From: Nioella sp965215655
GTDB lineage: Bacteria > Pseudomonadota > Alphaproteobacteria > Rhodobacterales > Rhodobacteraceae
DNA length: 64,000 bases
Direction of reading: 5' to 3'
Assembly: GCF_965215655.1 (NCBI RefSeq)
Contig: NZ_OZ244111.1
Location: 620,001 to 684,000, forward strand
Shown here: piece by piece, positions 34,081-42,836 of the stretch
Layout of the letters: every line of letters begins with the position of its first letter
Position numbering within the stretch: position 1 is the first letter of the stretch
Notes under the pieces: model-generated
What the model was told of the DNA's origin: nothing
The model's input: only the letters and a program-made list of their open reading frames with translations
The model's database searches: none
Program-made: the position numbers and the translations under genes

Positions 34081-35193
34081 ATGCGGCGTGCGCTTTATGC
34101 CTCCAGCGGACTGCATTTCGCGGTGCTCATCTGGGCGCTGATCGGGGGTAGTCTGTTCAGCGATACGGAGGAAGAGCCGTTTGAGCTGACTGGAGTCACG
34201 CTGATCTCGGCGCAGGAATTCGACGCCATGTTCGAAACCGTGGTGCCCGTGCCTGCCGTGGTAGAGCAGCCCTCGCTGCCGACGCCGCCCACACCTGAGA
34301 TTTCCGAACCGACACCACCGACACCAGAGGCCGCCGCGCCGGATGCAACTCCGCCCCAGGCCACGCCGGAACCGCCCACGGAAACGCAACCCGACATGTC
34401 GGCGCTCGCCCCCTTGCCCGATACTGAGGTGCAGGCGGAAGTCGCGGCTTTGCCAAGCCCGCCCGCGCAGGACGTGACCGCGCCACCCTCTGACACGCCC
34501 GCGCCGAGCGAAGCGCCCCGCGTGGCCCCGCTGCCCGCGCCCGCGCCGCCGCCCGAGGCCGAGATTGCGCCCGAGGTGGTGACGCGGCCAGAGCCATCCG
34601 AGACACCCACACCGGTGCCCGACACGCCCCCGACCGCGCCCGAGGAAGCCACGACCGAGATCGTGACCGAGGCCGAAACGCCCGCCGCCGCCCTTGCTCC
34701 GGTGTCGTCTTTCCGTCCGCCCGCGCGGCCCATCCGCACCGTGGCAGAGGCCCCGGTGCCCGACAGCCCGCCCGAGGTGGAGGAGCGCGACCCGCTGGCC
34801 GATGCCATCGCCGCCGCCGTGGCCGAAGCCGCGACCGAAACGCCCCCCGCCCCCGCTGCGCCCTCTGGTCCGCCGCTTTCTGCCGGGCAGCGGGATGGGC
34901 TGCGGCTGGCGGTGCAGCAATGCTGGAACGTCGGCAGTCTGTCCTCCGAGGCGTTGCAGACCGTTGTCACGATATCGGTCCAGATGTCGCGCGACGGGCG
35001 GCCCGAAACCGGGTCCATCCGCATGATCGACTCGCGCGGCGGGTCCGATGCGGCGGCCCGCCAGGCCTATGAGGCCGCGCGCCGGGCGGTGATCCGCTGC
35101 GGTGCCAATGGCTATGATCTGCCCGAGGAAAGCTATGACCATTGGCGCGTGCTGGAGGTCACCTTCAACCCCGAGGAGATGCGGCTCAGATGA
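34081..35193 (+). CDS. tolA: Tol-Pal system protein TolA, proline-rich form
   Basis: A 370-residue protein: one N-terminal membrane helix (about residues 4-25), a long Pro/Glu/Ala/Thr-rich periplasmic spacer (about 55-275) and a C-terminal TolA/TonB-like domain from GQRDGLRLAVQQCWNVG onward with two cysteines (QQCWN, IRCGAN) that may form a disulfide. It would link TolQR to TolB/Pal across the periplasm. E. coli TolA instead has an Ala/Lys-rich helical spacer. ATG at 34081, 7 bp after tolR. Assignment rests on position and the C-terminal domain. Confidence 0.87.
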   Translation: MRRALYASSGLHFAVLIWALIGGSLFSDTEEEPFELTGVTLISAQEFDAMFETVVPVPAVVEQPSLPTPPTPEISEPTPPTPEAAAPDATPPQATPEPPTETQPDMSALAPLPDTEVQAEVAALPSPPAQDVTAPPSDTPAPSEAPRVAPLPAPAPPPEAEIAPEVVTRPEPSETPTPVPDTPPTAPEEATTEIVTEAETPAAALAPVSSFRPPARPIRTVAEAPVPDSPPEVEERDPLADAIAAAVAEAATETPPAPAAPSGPPLSAGQRDGLRLAVQQCWNVGSLSSEALQTVVTISVQMSRDGRPETGSIRMIDSRGGSDAAARQAYEAARRAVIRCGANGYDLPEESYDHWRVLEVTFNPEEMRLR

Positions 35194-35251
35194 TGTGTCA
35201 GGCCCGCCCCTTTTGCGCCCAAGGCGCAAGAACCTGCCGACACGGGCCGGG

Positions 35252-35279
35252 TTCCGATCTTCTATGTGATCGCTATAAT
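35252..35279 (+). promoter_or_regulatory. possible promoter before tolB
   Basis: A perfect -10 consensus TATAAT (35274-35279) with a weak -35, TTCCGA (35252-35257), at 16-bp spacing. It lies in the 136-bp gap between tolA and tolB and could give tolB-pal-cpoB separate expression. Inferred. Confidence 0.35.
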
Positions 35280-35294
35280 CCGTGCGATATTTCA

Positions 35295-35333
35295 ATGATG
35301 ACCTTCCGCCCCGAGGAGTTGAGCCATAAATGA
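35295..35333 (+). CDS. possible 12-residue leader peptide coupled to tolB
   Basis: A tiny frame MMTFRPEELSHK ends in TGA that overlaps the tolB ATG (ATGA). The tolB ribosome-binding site GAGGAG lies inside it, so ribosomes finishing the frame could restart at tolB. It has no strong ribosome-binding site of its own and may be chance. Confidence 0.25.
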   Translation: MMTFRPEELSHK

Positions 35334-36664
35334 CTCGTCTGTTTCACGCCCTGCTGGCCGCTTTTCTGGCCGTCGCCGCGCTGAGTGCGCAACCCGCCAT
35401 CGCGCAAAGCCCCGGCCCACTGCGGATCGAGATCACCGAAGGTGTGATCGAGCCCTTGCCCTTCGCCCTGCCGGAATTCATCGCAGGAAACAGTGCGGCC
35501 ACGGATGCGGCCAGCGATATCACCCGTGTAATTGCCGCCGACCTCGTGGGCACCGGCCTCTTTCGCGAAGTGCCGCGAAGCGCGCATATCTCCTCGGTCA
35601 CCAGCTTTGACAGCCCGGTACAATGGAGCGACTGGCAAGCCATCAACGCGCAGGCGCTGATCACCGGATCGGTGACGATGGAAGGCGGGCAGCTGGTGGT
35701 GCGATTCCGGCTTTTCGACGTGTTCTCGGAACAGCCGCTCGGCTCCGGCCTGCAATTCGTGGGCAGCCCCGATAGCTGGCGGCGCATGGCTCATACCGTG
35801 GCCGATCACGTCTATGAACGGATCACCGGGGAAAGCGGCTATTTCGACAGCCGCGTGGTGTTTGTGGCCCAGGAGGGCCCCAAGAACGCCCGGCTGCGCC
35901 GCATCTCGATCATGGATTACGACGGCGCGAATGTGCAGTTCCTGACCGACAGCCGGTCGCTGGTTCTGGCCCCGCGCTTTTCGCCAACCGGGGATCGCAT
36001 CCTTTACACCAGTTACGAAAGCGGCACCCCGCAGGTCTATCTGATGGATCTGGCGACGGTGCGCAGCCGCCCGCTGTCCGAGAACAGCCTTGCCATGACC
36101 TTCAGCCCGCGGTTCTCGCCCGACGGGCGCAGCGTGGTCTATTCGGAAGAGCGGGGCGGCAATACCGATATCTACCTGCTGAACCTGTCGACGGGGGACC
36201 GCCGCCGTCTGACCGACGCGCCCTCGATCGAAACCGCCCCCAGTTTCTCGCCCGATGGCAGCCAGATCGTCTTTGAAAGCGACCGCTCGGGGTCTCAGCA
36301 GCTTTACATCATGTCCGCGAATGGCGGAGACGCCCGCCGCATCAGCCGCAACGAGGGGCGCTATGGCACCCCCGTCTGGTCGCCGCGTGGCGATCTGATC
36401 GCCTTCACCAACCAGCAGGACGGGCGCTTCCATATCGGCGTGATGCGCACCGACGGGTCCGAGGAACGGTTGCTTACGTCGTCATTCCTGGACGAAGGCC
36501 CGACCTGGGCGCCCAATGGCCGCGTGATCATGTTCACCCGCGAAACCGCCGGGGCTGATGGCGCGCCCGCGATTTACTCGGTCGATATTTCGGGCCGCAA
36601 CCTGCAACGCGTGTCGACCCCTGGCATGGCCTCCGACCCCGCCTGGTCGCCGCAATTGCAATAA
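35330..36664 (+). CDS. tolB: Tol-Pal system periplasmic protein TolB
   Basis: A 444-residue periplasmic protein. The signal peptide ends after residue 25 (AIA). An N-terminal domain (to about residue 165) is followed by a six-bladed beta-propeller with repeats such as APRFSPTGDRILYTSY, SPRFSPDGRSVVYSEE and APSFSPDGSQIVFESD. It binds Pal and TolA. The preceding gap holds a possible promoter and a mini frame. pal follows 89 bp later. Confidence 0.96.
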   Translation: MTRLFHALLAAFLAVAALSAQPAIAQSPGPLRIEITEGVIEPLPFALPEFIAGNSAATDAASDITRVIAADLVGTGLFREVPRSAHISSVTSFDSPVQWSDWQAINAQALITGSVTMEGGQLVVRFRLFDVFSEQPLGSGLQFVGSPDSWRRMAHTVADHVYERITGESGYFDSRVVFVAQEGPKNARLRRISIMDYDGANVQFLTDSRSLVLAPRFSPTGDRILYTSYESGTPQVYLMDLATVRSRPLSENSLAMTFSPRFSPDGRSVVYSEERGGNTDIYLLNLSTGDRRRLTDAPSIETAPSFSPDGSQIVFESDRSGSQQLYIMSANGGDARRISRNEGRYGTPVWSPRGDLIAFTNQQDGRFHIGVMRTDGSEERLLTSSFLDEGPTWAPNGRVIMFTRETAGADGAPAIYSVDISGRNLQRVSTPGMASDPAWSPQLQ

Positions 36665-36753
36665 CCATTCCAGCGGGCAGGGGGCATGTTCACGAAGGCC
36701 CGCCCGTGATACCCTTGCGCTAATGAAAAGCGCGATAATGAGGACGACGCAGG

Positions 36754-37254
36754 ATGAAACTCTTTCTGAAACTGACCCTTCTGGTCGCGGTGCTTGGTCT
36801 TACGGCCTGCGGCGACAACCGTTACTTCGGTGACAATCGCATGGGCGGCGGCGCAGGTGCTGGTGCGGGTGCGGCGGGTGACCCCAACTCGGTGGCTTAT
36901 TTCAACGAAACCGTGGGCGACCGGGTGCTGTTCGAAGTCGATCAATCCACCCTGACCGCCGAAGGCCGCGCGACGCTGGACGATCAGGCCGACTGGCTGC
37001 TGCGCAACATGGAATACAACGCGCTGATCGAAGGCCACGCCGATGAACAGGGAACGCGCGATTACAACCTTGCGCTTGGTGCCCGCCGGGCCGCTGCCGT
37101 GCGCGACTATCTGCTGACCCGGGGCATCACCGAGGCCCGTTTGCGGACCATCAGCTATGGCAAGGAACGTCCGCTCGCGATCTGTTCCGAAGAAAGCTGC
37201 TACCGCCAGAACCGCCGCGCGGTGACCGTTCTGGAAATCGGAACGGGGGCTTGA
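36754..37254 (+). CDS. pal: peptidoglycan-associated lipoprotein Pal
   Basis: A 166-residue outer-membrane lipoprotein with lipobox LTAC (C19) and a Gly/Ala-rich linker (residues about 32-46). The OmpA-like peptidoglycan-binding domain contains ALIEGHADEQGTRDYNLALG and a C-terminal cysteine pair (CSEESC). It anchors the outer membrane to the wall and binds TolB. CAGG precedes the ATG at 36754; cpoB follows after 3 bp. Confidence 0.97.
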   Translation: MKLFLKLTLLVAVLGLTACGDNRYFGDNRMGGGAGAGAGAAGDPNSVAYFNETVGDRVLFEVDQSTLTAEGRATLDDQADWLLRNMEYNALIEGHADEQGTRDYNLALGARRAAAVRDYLLTRGITEARLRTISYGKERPLAICSEESCYRQNRRAVTVLEIGTGA

Positions 37255-37257
37255 TCC

Positions 37258-38079
37258 ATGCGGCGCGCGCTGATTTTCGCCCTTGTCCTGGCGCTGCCCA
37301 CCCCGGCGGCGCTGGCGCAAAGCCGGTCCGAGACACTGGCCGATATCCGCCAGGAACTGTCGGTCCTCTGGGTCGAGATCCAGCGCCTGCGCACGGAACT
37401 GTCTACCACCGGCGGGCCGACGGGCACTGCCGGGGGAAGCACGCTGGAACGGGTCGACGCAATCGAACGCGAGCTGCGCCGCCTGACCAGCGCCACGGAA
37501 GATTTGCAGATCCGGGTGGACAGCATCGTTTCCGACGGCACCAACCGCATCGGCGATCTGGAGTTTCGCCTGTGCGAGCTGGAGGACGATTGCGATATCG
37601 GCTCGCTCGGCGACACGCCGACGCTTGGCGGTGGCAGCGCGCCGGTTGCAACGCCAGCCCTGCCGGTGACGAGCGGCTCCAACGGACCGCGCCTTGCCGA
37701 AGCCGAGCAAAGCGATTTCGACCGCGCGATGGCAGCTTACGAAGAAGGCGACTTTGCCGGGGCCGCGCAGGGCTTCCAGGCCTATACTGATACCTATCCC
37801 GGCGGTGCACTCAGCGCCGAGGCACATTTCTGGCGCGGCGAGGCCGAGGCACAGCAAGGCGCCTGGAACCGGGCTGCGCGGGCTTATCTGGCCAGCTTCA
37901 GCGGTGCGCCGGACGCCCCCCGTGCCCCCGAAAGCCTGTACCGTTTGGGGACAAGTCTCAACGAATTGGGACAGCGCGATGAGGCCTGCCTGACCCTTGG
38001 CGAGGTGGAAATCCGTTATCCCTCCTCTCCCATCGTACTTGATGCACGCGCCGCCATCACGCGGATCGGCTGCAATTGA
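37258..38079 (+). CDS. cpoB: Tol-Pal-associated cell division coordinator (YbgF)
   Basis: A 273-residue periplasmic protein: signal peptide to residue 20, a coiled-coil segment at about 25-110 for trimerisation, a linker, and a TPR domain from about residue 150 (FDRAMAAYEEGDFAGAAQGF, then AHFWRGEAEAQQGAWNRAAR). It coordinates outer-membrane constriction with wall synthesis in characterised bacteria. The stop overlaps the TTG start of tilS. Confidence 0.92.
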   Translation: MRRALIFALVLALPTPAALAQSRSETLADIRQELSVLWVEIQRLRTELSTTGGPTGTAGGSTLERVDAIERELRRLTSATEDLQIRVDSIVSDGTNRIGDLEFRLCELEDDCDIGSLGDTPTLGGGSAPVATPALPVTSGSNGPRLAEAEQSDFDRAMAAYEEGDFAGAAQGFQAYTDTYPGGALSAEAHFWRGEAEAQQGAWNRAARAYLASFSGAPDAPRAPESLYRLGTSLNELGQRDEACLTLGEVEIRYPSSPIVLDARAAITRIGCN

Positions 38080-39320
38080 CGCTTGATGCCCGCTTTGCCG
38101 CCGCGATGGAGCGGCTGCTGGCGGGACACCGGCCCGAACGGCTTGCGGTCGCGGTTTCCGGCGGCGGCGATTCGCTGGCGTTGCTTGGGCTGGCCTGTGA
38201 CTGGGCCGAGGAAAACCATTGCCGCATTCACGCGCTGACGGTCGATCACGGGTTGCGGCCAGAGGCGGGGGACGAGGCCCTGCTGGTCGCGCGTGAGGCG
38301 ATGCGCATGGGCGCGCAGCACGACACGCTGTACTGGACCGGGTGGGACGGCAAGGGCAACATGCAGGCCGCCGCGCGGGATGCCCGCTATCGCCTGATGC
38401 GCGAGTTCTGCACGCGGGAGGGGATCGGTGCGATCCTTCTGGGCCACACGCAGGACGATCAGGCGGAAACCGTGCTGATGCGGCTGGCGCGCGGATCGGG
38501 GGTGGACGGGCTGTCGGCGATGCCCGAGGGCCGCTTTGGTCGTGATGACATCCTCCGCCCGGTGCTTGGTGAGAGCCGCGCCGACCTGCGCATCTGGCTG
38601 ACCCGGCAGGGCATGCGCTGGATCGAGGATCCCACCAATGACGACCCCCGTTTTGACCGGGTGCGCGCCCGCCGCCTGCTGACGCAATTGGCCCCCTTTG
38701 GAATCGATGCCTCCCGCCTTGCCGACACCGCCGCCTCGATGGCGCGTGCGCGGGTGGCGCTGCTGGCACGGGCGCGGGACGTGGCTGACAGGATCGTGAC
38801 CGACCGACAGGGGCTGCTGATCTATGACCGGGCGGGCCTTGAGCGGACCGAAGAGGAAACCCGTCTGCGGTTGGTGTCGCACGGGCTGGCTTGCCTGTCG
38901 GGGGCCCCCTACAAACCGCGGCTTGCGTCGCTCTCTGCCACGCTCGACCGCGCGCTGGAGGGGCAGGGGGGCACCTTGCAGGGCTGCCGCCTGCTTCCGT
39001 CGCGGGAAGGCCTTATATTGGTGCGTGAGTTCAAGGCGGTCGCCGATCAGACGGCCCCGGCTGACGGTCAAACGCTCTGGGACGGGCGCTGGCGCGTTCT
39101 GGCCCCTGCTCACCCCCCGGCCACGATCCGTGCCTTGGGGGATCACGGCCTTGCGCAATGGGATCGTCCCACGGGTCTGCCCCATAACGCTTTGCTGTCC
39201 TGGCCGGGGGTCTGGCAGGGCGATCTTCTGCTTGCCGTACCCGGTTTCTGGAAGGACGACGCGATCCGTTGCGAATATGCCGCATCGGCGGGTTTTCACG
39301 CCGCGTTAAAATCGCATTGA
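38076..39320 (+). CDS. tilS: tRNA(Ile)-lysidine synthase
   Basis: A 414-residue PP-loop ATPase that converts C34 of the CAU-anticodon tRNA-Ile to lysidine. The PP-loop SGGGDS is at residues 28-33; LLGHTQDDQAETVLMRLARG and WIEDPTNDDPRFDRVRAR are conserved TilS blocks. The start is a TTG that overlaps the cpoB stop (TTGA), so translation is probably coupled. Gene order tol-pal-tilS-ftsH is common in this family of bacteria. Confidence 0.94.
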   Translation: MTLDARFAAAMERLLAGHRPERLAVAVSGGGDSLALLGLACDWAEENHCRIHALTVDHGLRPEAGDEALLVAREAMRMGAQHDTLYWTGWDGKGNMQAAARDARYRLMREFCTREGIGAILLGHTQDDQAETVLMRLARGSGVDGLSAMPEGRFGRDDILRPVLGESRADLRIWLTRQGMRWIEDPTNDDPRFDRVRARRLLTQLAPFGIDASRLADTAASMARARVALLARARDVADRIVTDRQGLLIYDRAGLERTEEETRLRLVSHGLACLSGAPYKPRLASLSATLDRALEGQGGTLQGCRLLPSREGLILVREFKAVADQTAPADGQTLWDGRWRVLAPAHPPATIRALGDHGLAQWDRPTGLPHNALLSWPGVWQGDLLLAVPGFWKDDAIRCEYAASAGFHAALKSH

Positions 39321-39398
39321 AGTCAGGGGCTGCATGCCTATTTTAGGCACAGTGTCCGGCGCGGACCTTCCCCGGGCGCCTATGTAAGGAGAATTCTC

Positions 39399-41315
39399 TT
39401 GGGCAATGCGAGAAATATCGCCTTCTGGGTCATCCTGTTTCTGTTGATCCTTGCTCTGTTCAATCTGTTCAGCGGCAACCAGTCCACGGTGAGCGCGCGC
39501 AGCGTCGCCTATTCCGACTTCATCGCGCAGGTCGAGAGCGGGTCTGTCAGCAACGTGGTGCTCGATGGCGAAGCGATCCAGTTCACCACCGGGCAGGGCA
39601 CGTTCGAAACGACCCGTCCGTCCGAAGTCGACGTGACCCCGGTGTTGCTGGAAAATGACGTGCGCATCCAGGCACGGCCGCAAGAACAGTCGGGCTTCAT
39701 GGCCGGTCTGATGATGTGGCTGCCGGTGCTGGTGTTGATCGGCGTCTGGATCTTCTTCATGAACCGCATGCAGGGTGGTGGGCGCGGCGGGGCCATGGGC
39801 TTCGGCAAATCCAAGGCCAAGCTGCTGACGGAAAAGCACGGTCGCGTGACCTTTGACGATGTCGCTGGCATCGACGAGGCCAAGGAAGAGCTGGAAGAGA
39901 TCGTCGAGTTCCTGCGCAACCCGCAGAAGTTCAGCCGCTTGGGCGGCAAGATCCCCAAAGGCGCGCTGCTGGTCGGCCCTCCGGGCACCGGTAAGACGCT
40001 GCTGGCCCGTGCGATTGCGGGTGAGGCCGGTGTGCCCTTTTTCACCATCTCAGGCTCCGACTTCGTGGAAATGTTCGTCGGTGTGGGTGCGTCCCGCGTC
40101 CGTGACATGTTCGAGCAGGCCAAGAAGAACGCGCCCTGTATCGTCTTCATCGATGAGATCGACGCCGTGGGCCGGTCGCGTGGCGTCGGCTATGGCGGCG
40201 GCAATGACGAGCGTGAACAGACGCTCAACCAGCTGCTGGTGGAAATGGACGGCTTTGAGGCCAATGAAGGCATCATCATCGTCGCGGCCACCAACCGCCC
40301 CGACGTGCTGGACCCCGCGCTTCTGCGTCCGGGCCGGTTCGACCGTCAGGTGCAGGTGCCTAACCCCGATATCAAGGGCCGCGAGAAGATCCTCGGCGTT
40401 CACGCCCGCAAGGTGCCTCTGGGCCCGGATGTGGACCTGCGCATCATCGCACGCGGCACGCCGGGTTTCTCGGGTGCTGATCTGGCCAACCTCGTGAACG
40501 AGGCGGCGCTGATGGCTGCCCGCGTGGGCCGTCGTTTCGTGACGATGGAGGATTTCGAGAACGCCAAGGACAAGGTGATGATGGGGGCCGAGCGCCGGTC
40601 CATGGTCATGACCGAGGACGAGAAGAAGCTGACCGCCTATCACGAGGCCGGGCATGCGATTGTCGGCCTCAACGTTCCGCAGCATGACCCGATCCACAAG
40701 GCCACGATCATCCCGCGCGGCCGGGCGCTCGGCCTCGTGCTGAGCCTGCCTGAGCGGGACCAGCTGTCGGTAAGTTACACCAAATACACCTCCAAGATTG
40801 CGATGGCCATGGGCGGTCGCGTCGCGGAAGAGCTGATCTTCGGGCCTGAAAACGTGACTTCGGGCGCAGCCTCCGACATCCAGCAGGTGACCCGGATCGC
40901 CCGCGCGATGGTCACCCAGTTCGGCTTTGCCGAAGAACTGGGCTATGTCGACTATGCCAATGAACAGCAGTCTCATCTGGGGTCTTACGGTGGTGGCACC
41001 AACCATTCGGCGGCGACGCAGAAGGTCATTGACGACAAGGTCAAGGAACTGGTGGACGAAGGCTATCAGACCGCCAAGCGCATCCTGACCGAGAAGCATG
41101 ATGATCTGGAACGTCTGGCGCAGGGCCTGTTGGAATACGAAACCCTGACGGGCAACGAGATCACCAAGGTGATTGCGGGTGAGCCGCTCAATCGGGGCGA
41201 GGATGACGACGATACCGATACCGACGGCACCGCCTCGGTCACGGCCATCCCGAAGACCAAGCCCAAGGCCAAGCCGTCGGACGATGGCAGCCTGGAGCCT
41301 GAGCCGACCACCTGA
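39399..41315 (+). CDS. ftsH: ATP-dependent zinc metalloprotease FtsH
   Basis: A 638-residue membrane protease. Two helices (about residues 7-24 and 102-122) flank a periplasmic domain; the AAA module has Walker A GPPGTGKT at 193-200, Walker B FIDEIDAVGR and the second region of homology ATNRPDVLDPALLRPGRFDR. The zinc site HEAGH is at 415-419. The start is TTG (39399) with TAAGGAG upstream. It degrades misfolded membrane proteins and short-lived regulators. A clear terminator follows. Confidence 0.97.
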   Translation: MGNARNIAFWVILFLLILALFNLFSGNQSTVSARSVAYSDFIAQVESGSVSNVVLDGEAIQFTTGQGTFETTRPSEVDVTPVLLENDVRIQARPQEQSGFMAGLMMWLPVLVLIGVWIFFMNRMQGGGRGGAMGFGKSKAKLLTEKHGRVTFDDVAGIDEAKEELEEIVEFLRNPQKFSRLGGKIPKGALLVGPPGTGKTLLARAIAGEAGVPFFTISGSDFVEMFVGVGASRVRDMFEQAKKNAPCIVFIDEIDAVGRSRGVGYGGGNDEREQTLNQLLVEMDGFEANEGIIIVAATNRPDVLDPALLRPGRFDRQVQVPNPDIKGREKILGVHARKVPLGPDVDLRIIARGTPGFSGADLANLVNEAALMAARVGRRFVTMEDFENAKDKVMMGAERRSMVMTEDEKKLTAYHEAGHAIVGLNVPQHDPIHKATIIPRGRALGLVLSLPERDQLSVSYTKYTSKIAMAMGGRVAEELIFGPENVTSGAASDIQQVTRIARAMVTQFGFAEELGYVDYANEQQSHLGSYGGGTNHSAATQKVIDDKVKELVDEGYQTAKRILTEKHDDLERLAQGLLEYETLTGNEITKVIAGEPLNRGEDDDDTDTDGTASVTAIPKTKPKAKPSDDGSLEPEPTT

Positions 41316-41332
41316 TCGAAACGGATTGCGAA

Positions 41333-41366
41333 AACCCCGGCCTCAGCGCCGGGGTTCTTCTTTTCC
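41333..41366 (+). terminator. ftsH terminator
   Basis: A perfect 9-bp stem AACCCCGGC / GCCGGGGTT (41333-41341 and 41348-41356, loop of 6) followed by CTTCTTTTCC. Confidence 0.85.
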
Positions 41367-41435
41367 GCGATCTGTCCCTTGCACCTTTCCAGCCCTGGCG
41401 TCACATCTGGGCGCGTCAACCGGAAAAGGAATCCC

Positions 41436-42038
41436 ATGCCCGCCTTGCTGCCCACCTCCTTCACTGCGCGCGTGGTCTGGCTTGGGGCCAATCCCGACCG
41501 GGAGGTGGGCCTGCCGTCGCGGTCCTTGGACAGCATGGCGCTCGGATTTGGCGGATATACGGGCGAGACCCATGCCGGGCTGACGCGGCCCTCTTGCAGC
41601 CGGGTGATCTCTCAGCATCCAAGGGGCACCGAGATCCGCAATGTGCGCCAACTGACGGTCCTGAGCGCCGAGGAACTTGCCGTAATCGCCGCCGAAATGG
41701 GGGTAGACGCGCTCGACCCCGCGCTTGTCGGGGCAAGCCTCGTGATCGAAGGTATCCCCGATTTCACCCATGTGCCGCCCTCGTCGCGCCTGCAAGGCCC
41801 CGATGGCGTGACGCTGGTCATCGACATGGAAAACCGCCCCTGCCACCTGCCTGCGAAACCCATCGACGCCGAGGGACCGGGCCATGGCAGGGCCTTCAAG
41901 ACAGCGGCACAGGGGCGGCGCGGGGTGACGGCCTGGGTGGAACGAGAAGGGGTGTTGAACGCGGGCGATGCGCTGCGCCTGCATATCCCCGATCAGCCGG
42001 TCTGGCCGCATCTGGCCACGGCGCGCGGGCTGGATTAG
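41436..42038 (+). CDS. MOSC domain-containing protein
   Basis: A 200-residue protein with the MOSC fold of molybdenum-cofactor sulfurase C-terminal proteins. Marks are WLGANPDREVGLPS, the block GFGGYTGETHAGLTRPSCSR, RGTEIRNVRQLTVLS, and the cysteine C in ENRPCHLP, which may carry sulfur or bind the cofactor. AAAGGAA precedes the ATG at 41436. It could act in sulfur transfer or Mo-dependent detoxification; substrate unknown. The stop overlaps that of a convergent membrane-protein gene. Confidence 0.8.
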   Translation: MPALLPTSFTARVVWLGANPDREVGLPSRSLDSMALGFGGYTGETHAGLTRPSCSRVISQHPRGTEIRNVRQLTVLSAEELAVIAAEMGVDALDPALVGASLVIEGIPDFTHVPPSSRLQGPDGVTLVIDMENRPCHLPAKPIDAEGPGHGRAFKTAAQGRRGVTAWVEREGVLNAGDALRLHIPDQPVWPHLATARGLD

Positions 42039-42490
42039 GCCCGAAGGTTGCGAAAGGCCCAGAGAACGCCCCGGATGGGCAGTCTGATCAGAAGGACGGC
42101 CAACCAGAGAAAGAGGGCGACCTGAAACACCGCGAACACCACGGCCGGGGCGATCTGGTACCATGGCTGATGGCCGGACAGCATGTTTCCGTTCAGCAGG
42201 GCAAAGGGAAACAGCCCCATCGTGAAGGTGCTCTCGACCCAGAATTCCACGATGCGCCCCAACCCGGTATCCGGACAATGTGCCGAGATGTTGAACCACC
42301 CGCTCGTCAGCCGGCAGCCATACCAGGAGTCTTCTGAATATGCCCGGTCAGGAAGGCGGGATCGGATCAGCCCGCCAACGACCATGTAGCCGACAAAGAG
42401 AACGCTTAACCAATCAAGGCCCCGGATGACCTGTCGCCATCTTCGGGGCCTTTGGGGAAATGCCGGATCCTGGTCTTTTGCGTCAATCAC
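42035..42490 (-). CDS. hypothetical membrane protein (151 aa)
   Basis: Starts MIDAKDQDPAFPQRPRRWRQ and has hydrophobic segments at about residues 27-44 (LSVLFVGYMVVGGLI), 90-105 and 110-140 (VVFAVFQVALFLWLAVLLI). A pair of cysteines (YGC, AHC) lies in the loop after the first helix, possibly periplasmic and disulfide-bonded. I recognise no family. It overlaps the MOSC gene end by 4 bp and lies in the same direction as a tiny membrane peptide frame upstream. Confidence 0.6.
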   Translation of the reverse strand: MIDAKDQDPAFPQRPRRWRQVIRGLDWLSVLFVGYMVVGGLIRSRLPDRAYSEDSWYGCRLTSGWFNISAHCPDTGLGRIVEFWVESTFTMGLFPFALLNGNMLSGHQPWYQIAPAVVFAVFQVALFLWLAVLLIRLPIRGVLWAFRNLRA

Positions 42491-42548
42491 GCTCAGGTCC
42501 TGCGGAAGAAAACAATTTGGTCCGGCAGAAAGACCGGGCGTTGAAAAC

Positions 42549-42629
42549 TCATACCAATGCCAGAACCGTCACGGCAAGGCTGACACCGAAAGCGAAACCT
42601 GCGTGGATCAGAACGATGGGTGCGGACAT
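42549..42629 (-). CDS. putative 26-residue membrane peptide
   Basis: On the minus strand an ATG at 42627-42629 is preceded by GGAG at seven bases and opens a 26-codon frame ending in TGA. The product starts MSAPIVLIHAGFAFGVSLAV and is almost wholly hydrophobic, one membrane span. It is followed 58 bp later by the 151-residue membrane-protein gene on the same strand. Small one-span proteins of this size are common but easily missed. Evidence is ribosome-binding site, composition and position only. Confidence 0.45.
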   Translation of the reverse strand: MSAPIVLIHAGFAFGVSLAVTVLALV

Positions 42630-42836
42630 TTTTATTCTCCAGAACGATATGGCGCGTAGTGTATCAATCTGTCGTCTGGCGCTCTGTCCCGGTTCAAAAG
42701 TTTTTTCATGCCGCGCATCGGAAACAGGAATTGGCGGATGAAAGCCGGAAAACGTCGGAAACGCCCCTGTCCGGTCGGGCCTTTCTCGCTATGGGTGAGT
42801 CCAGAATTTTGCCCCTGCCAACAGGACCGACTCAAA

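Noticed and set aside
42708..42836. N-terminal extension of fhs
   Set aside because: Residues are basic and low in conservation value; ATG at 42837 has a ribosome-binding site and the family start.
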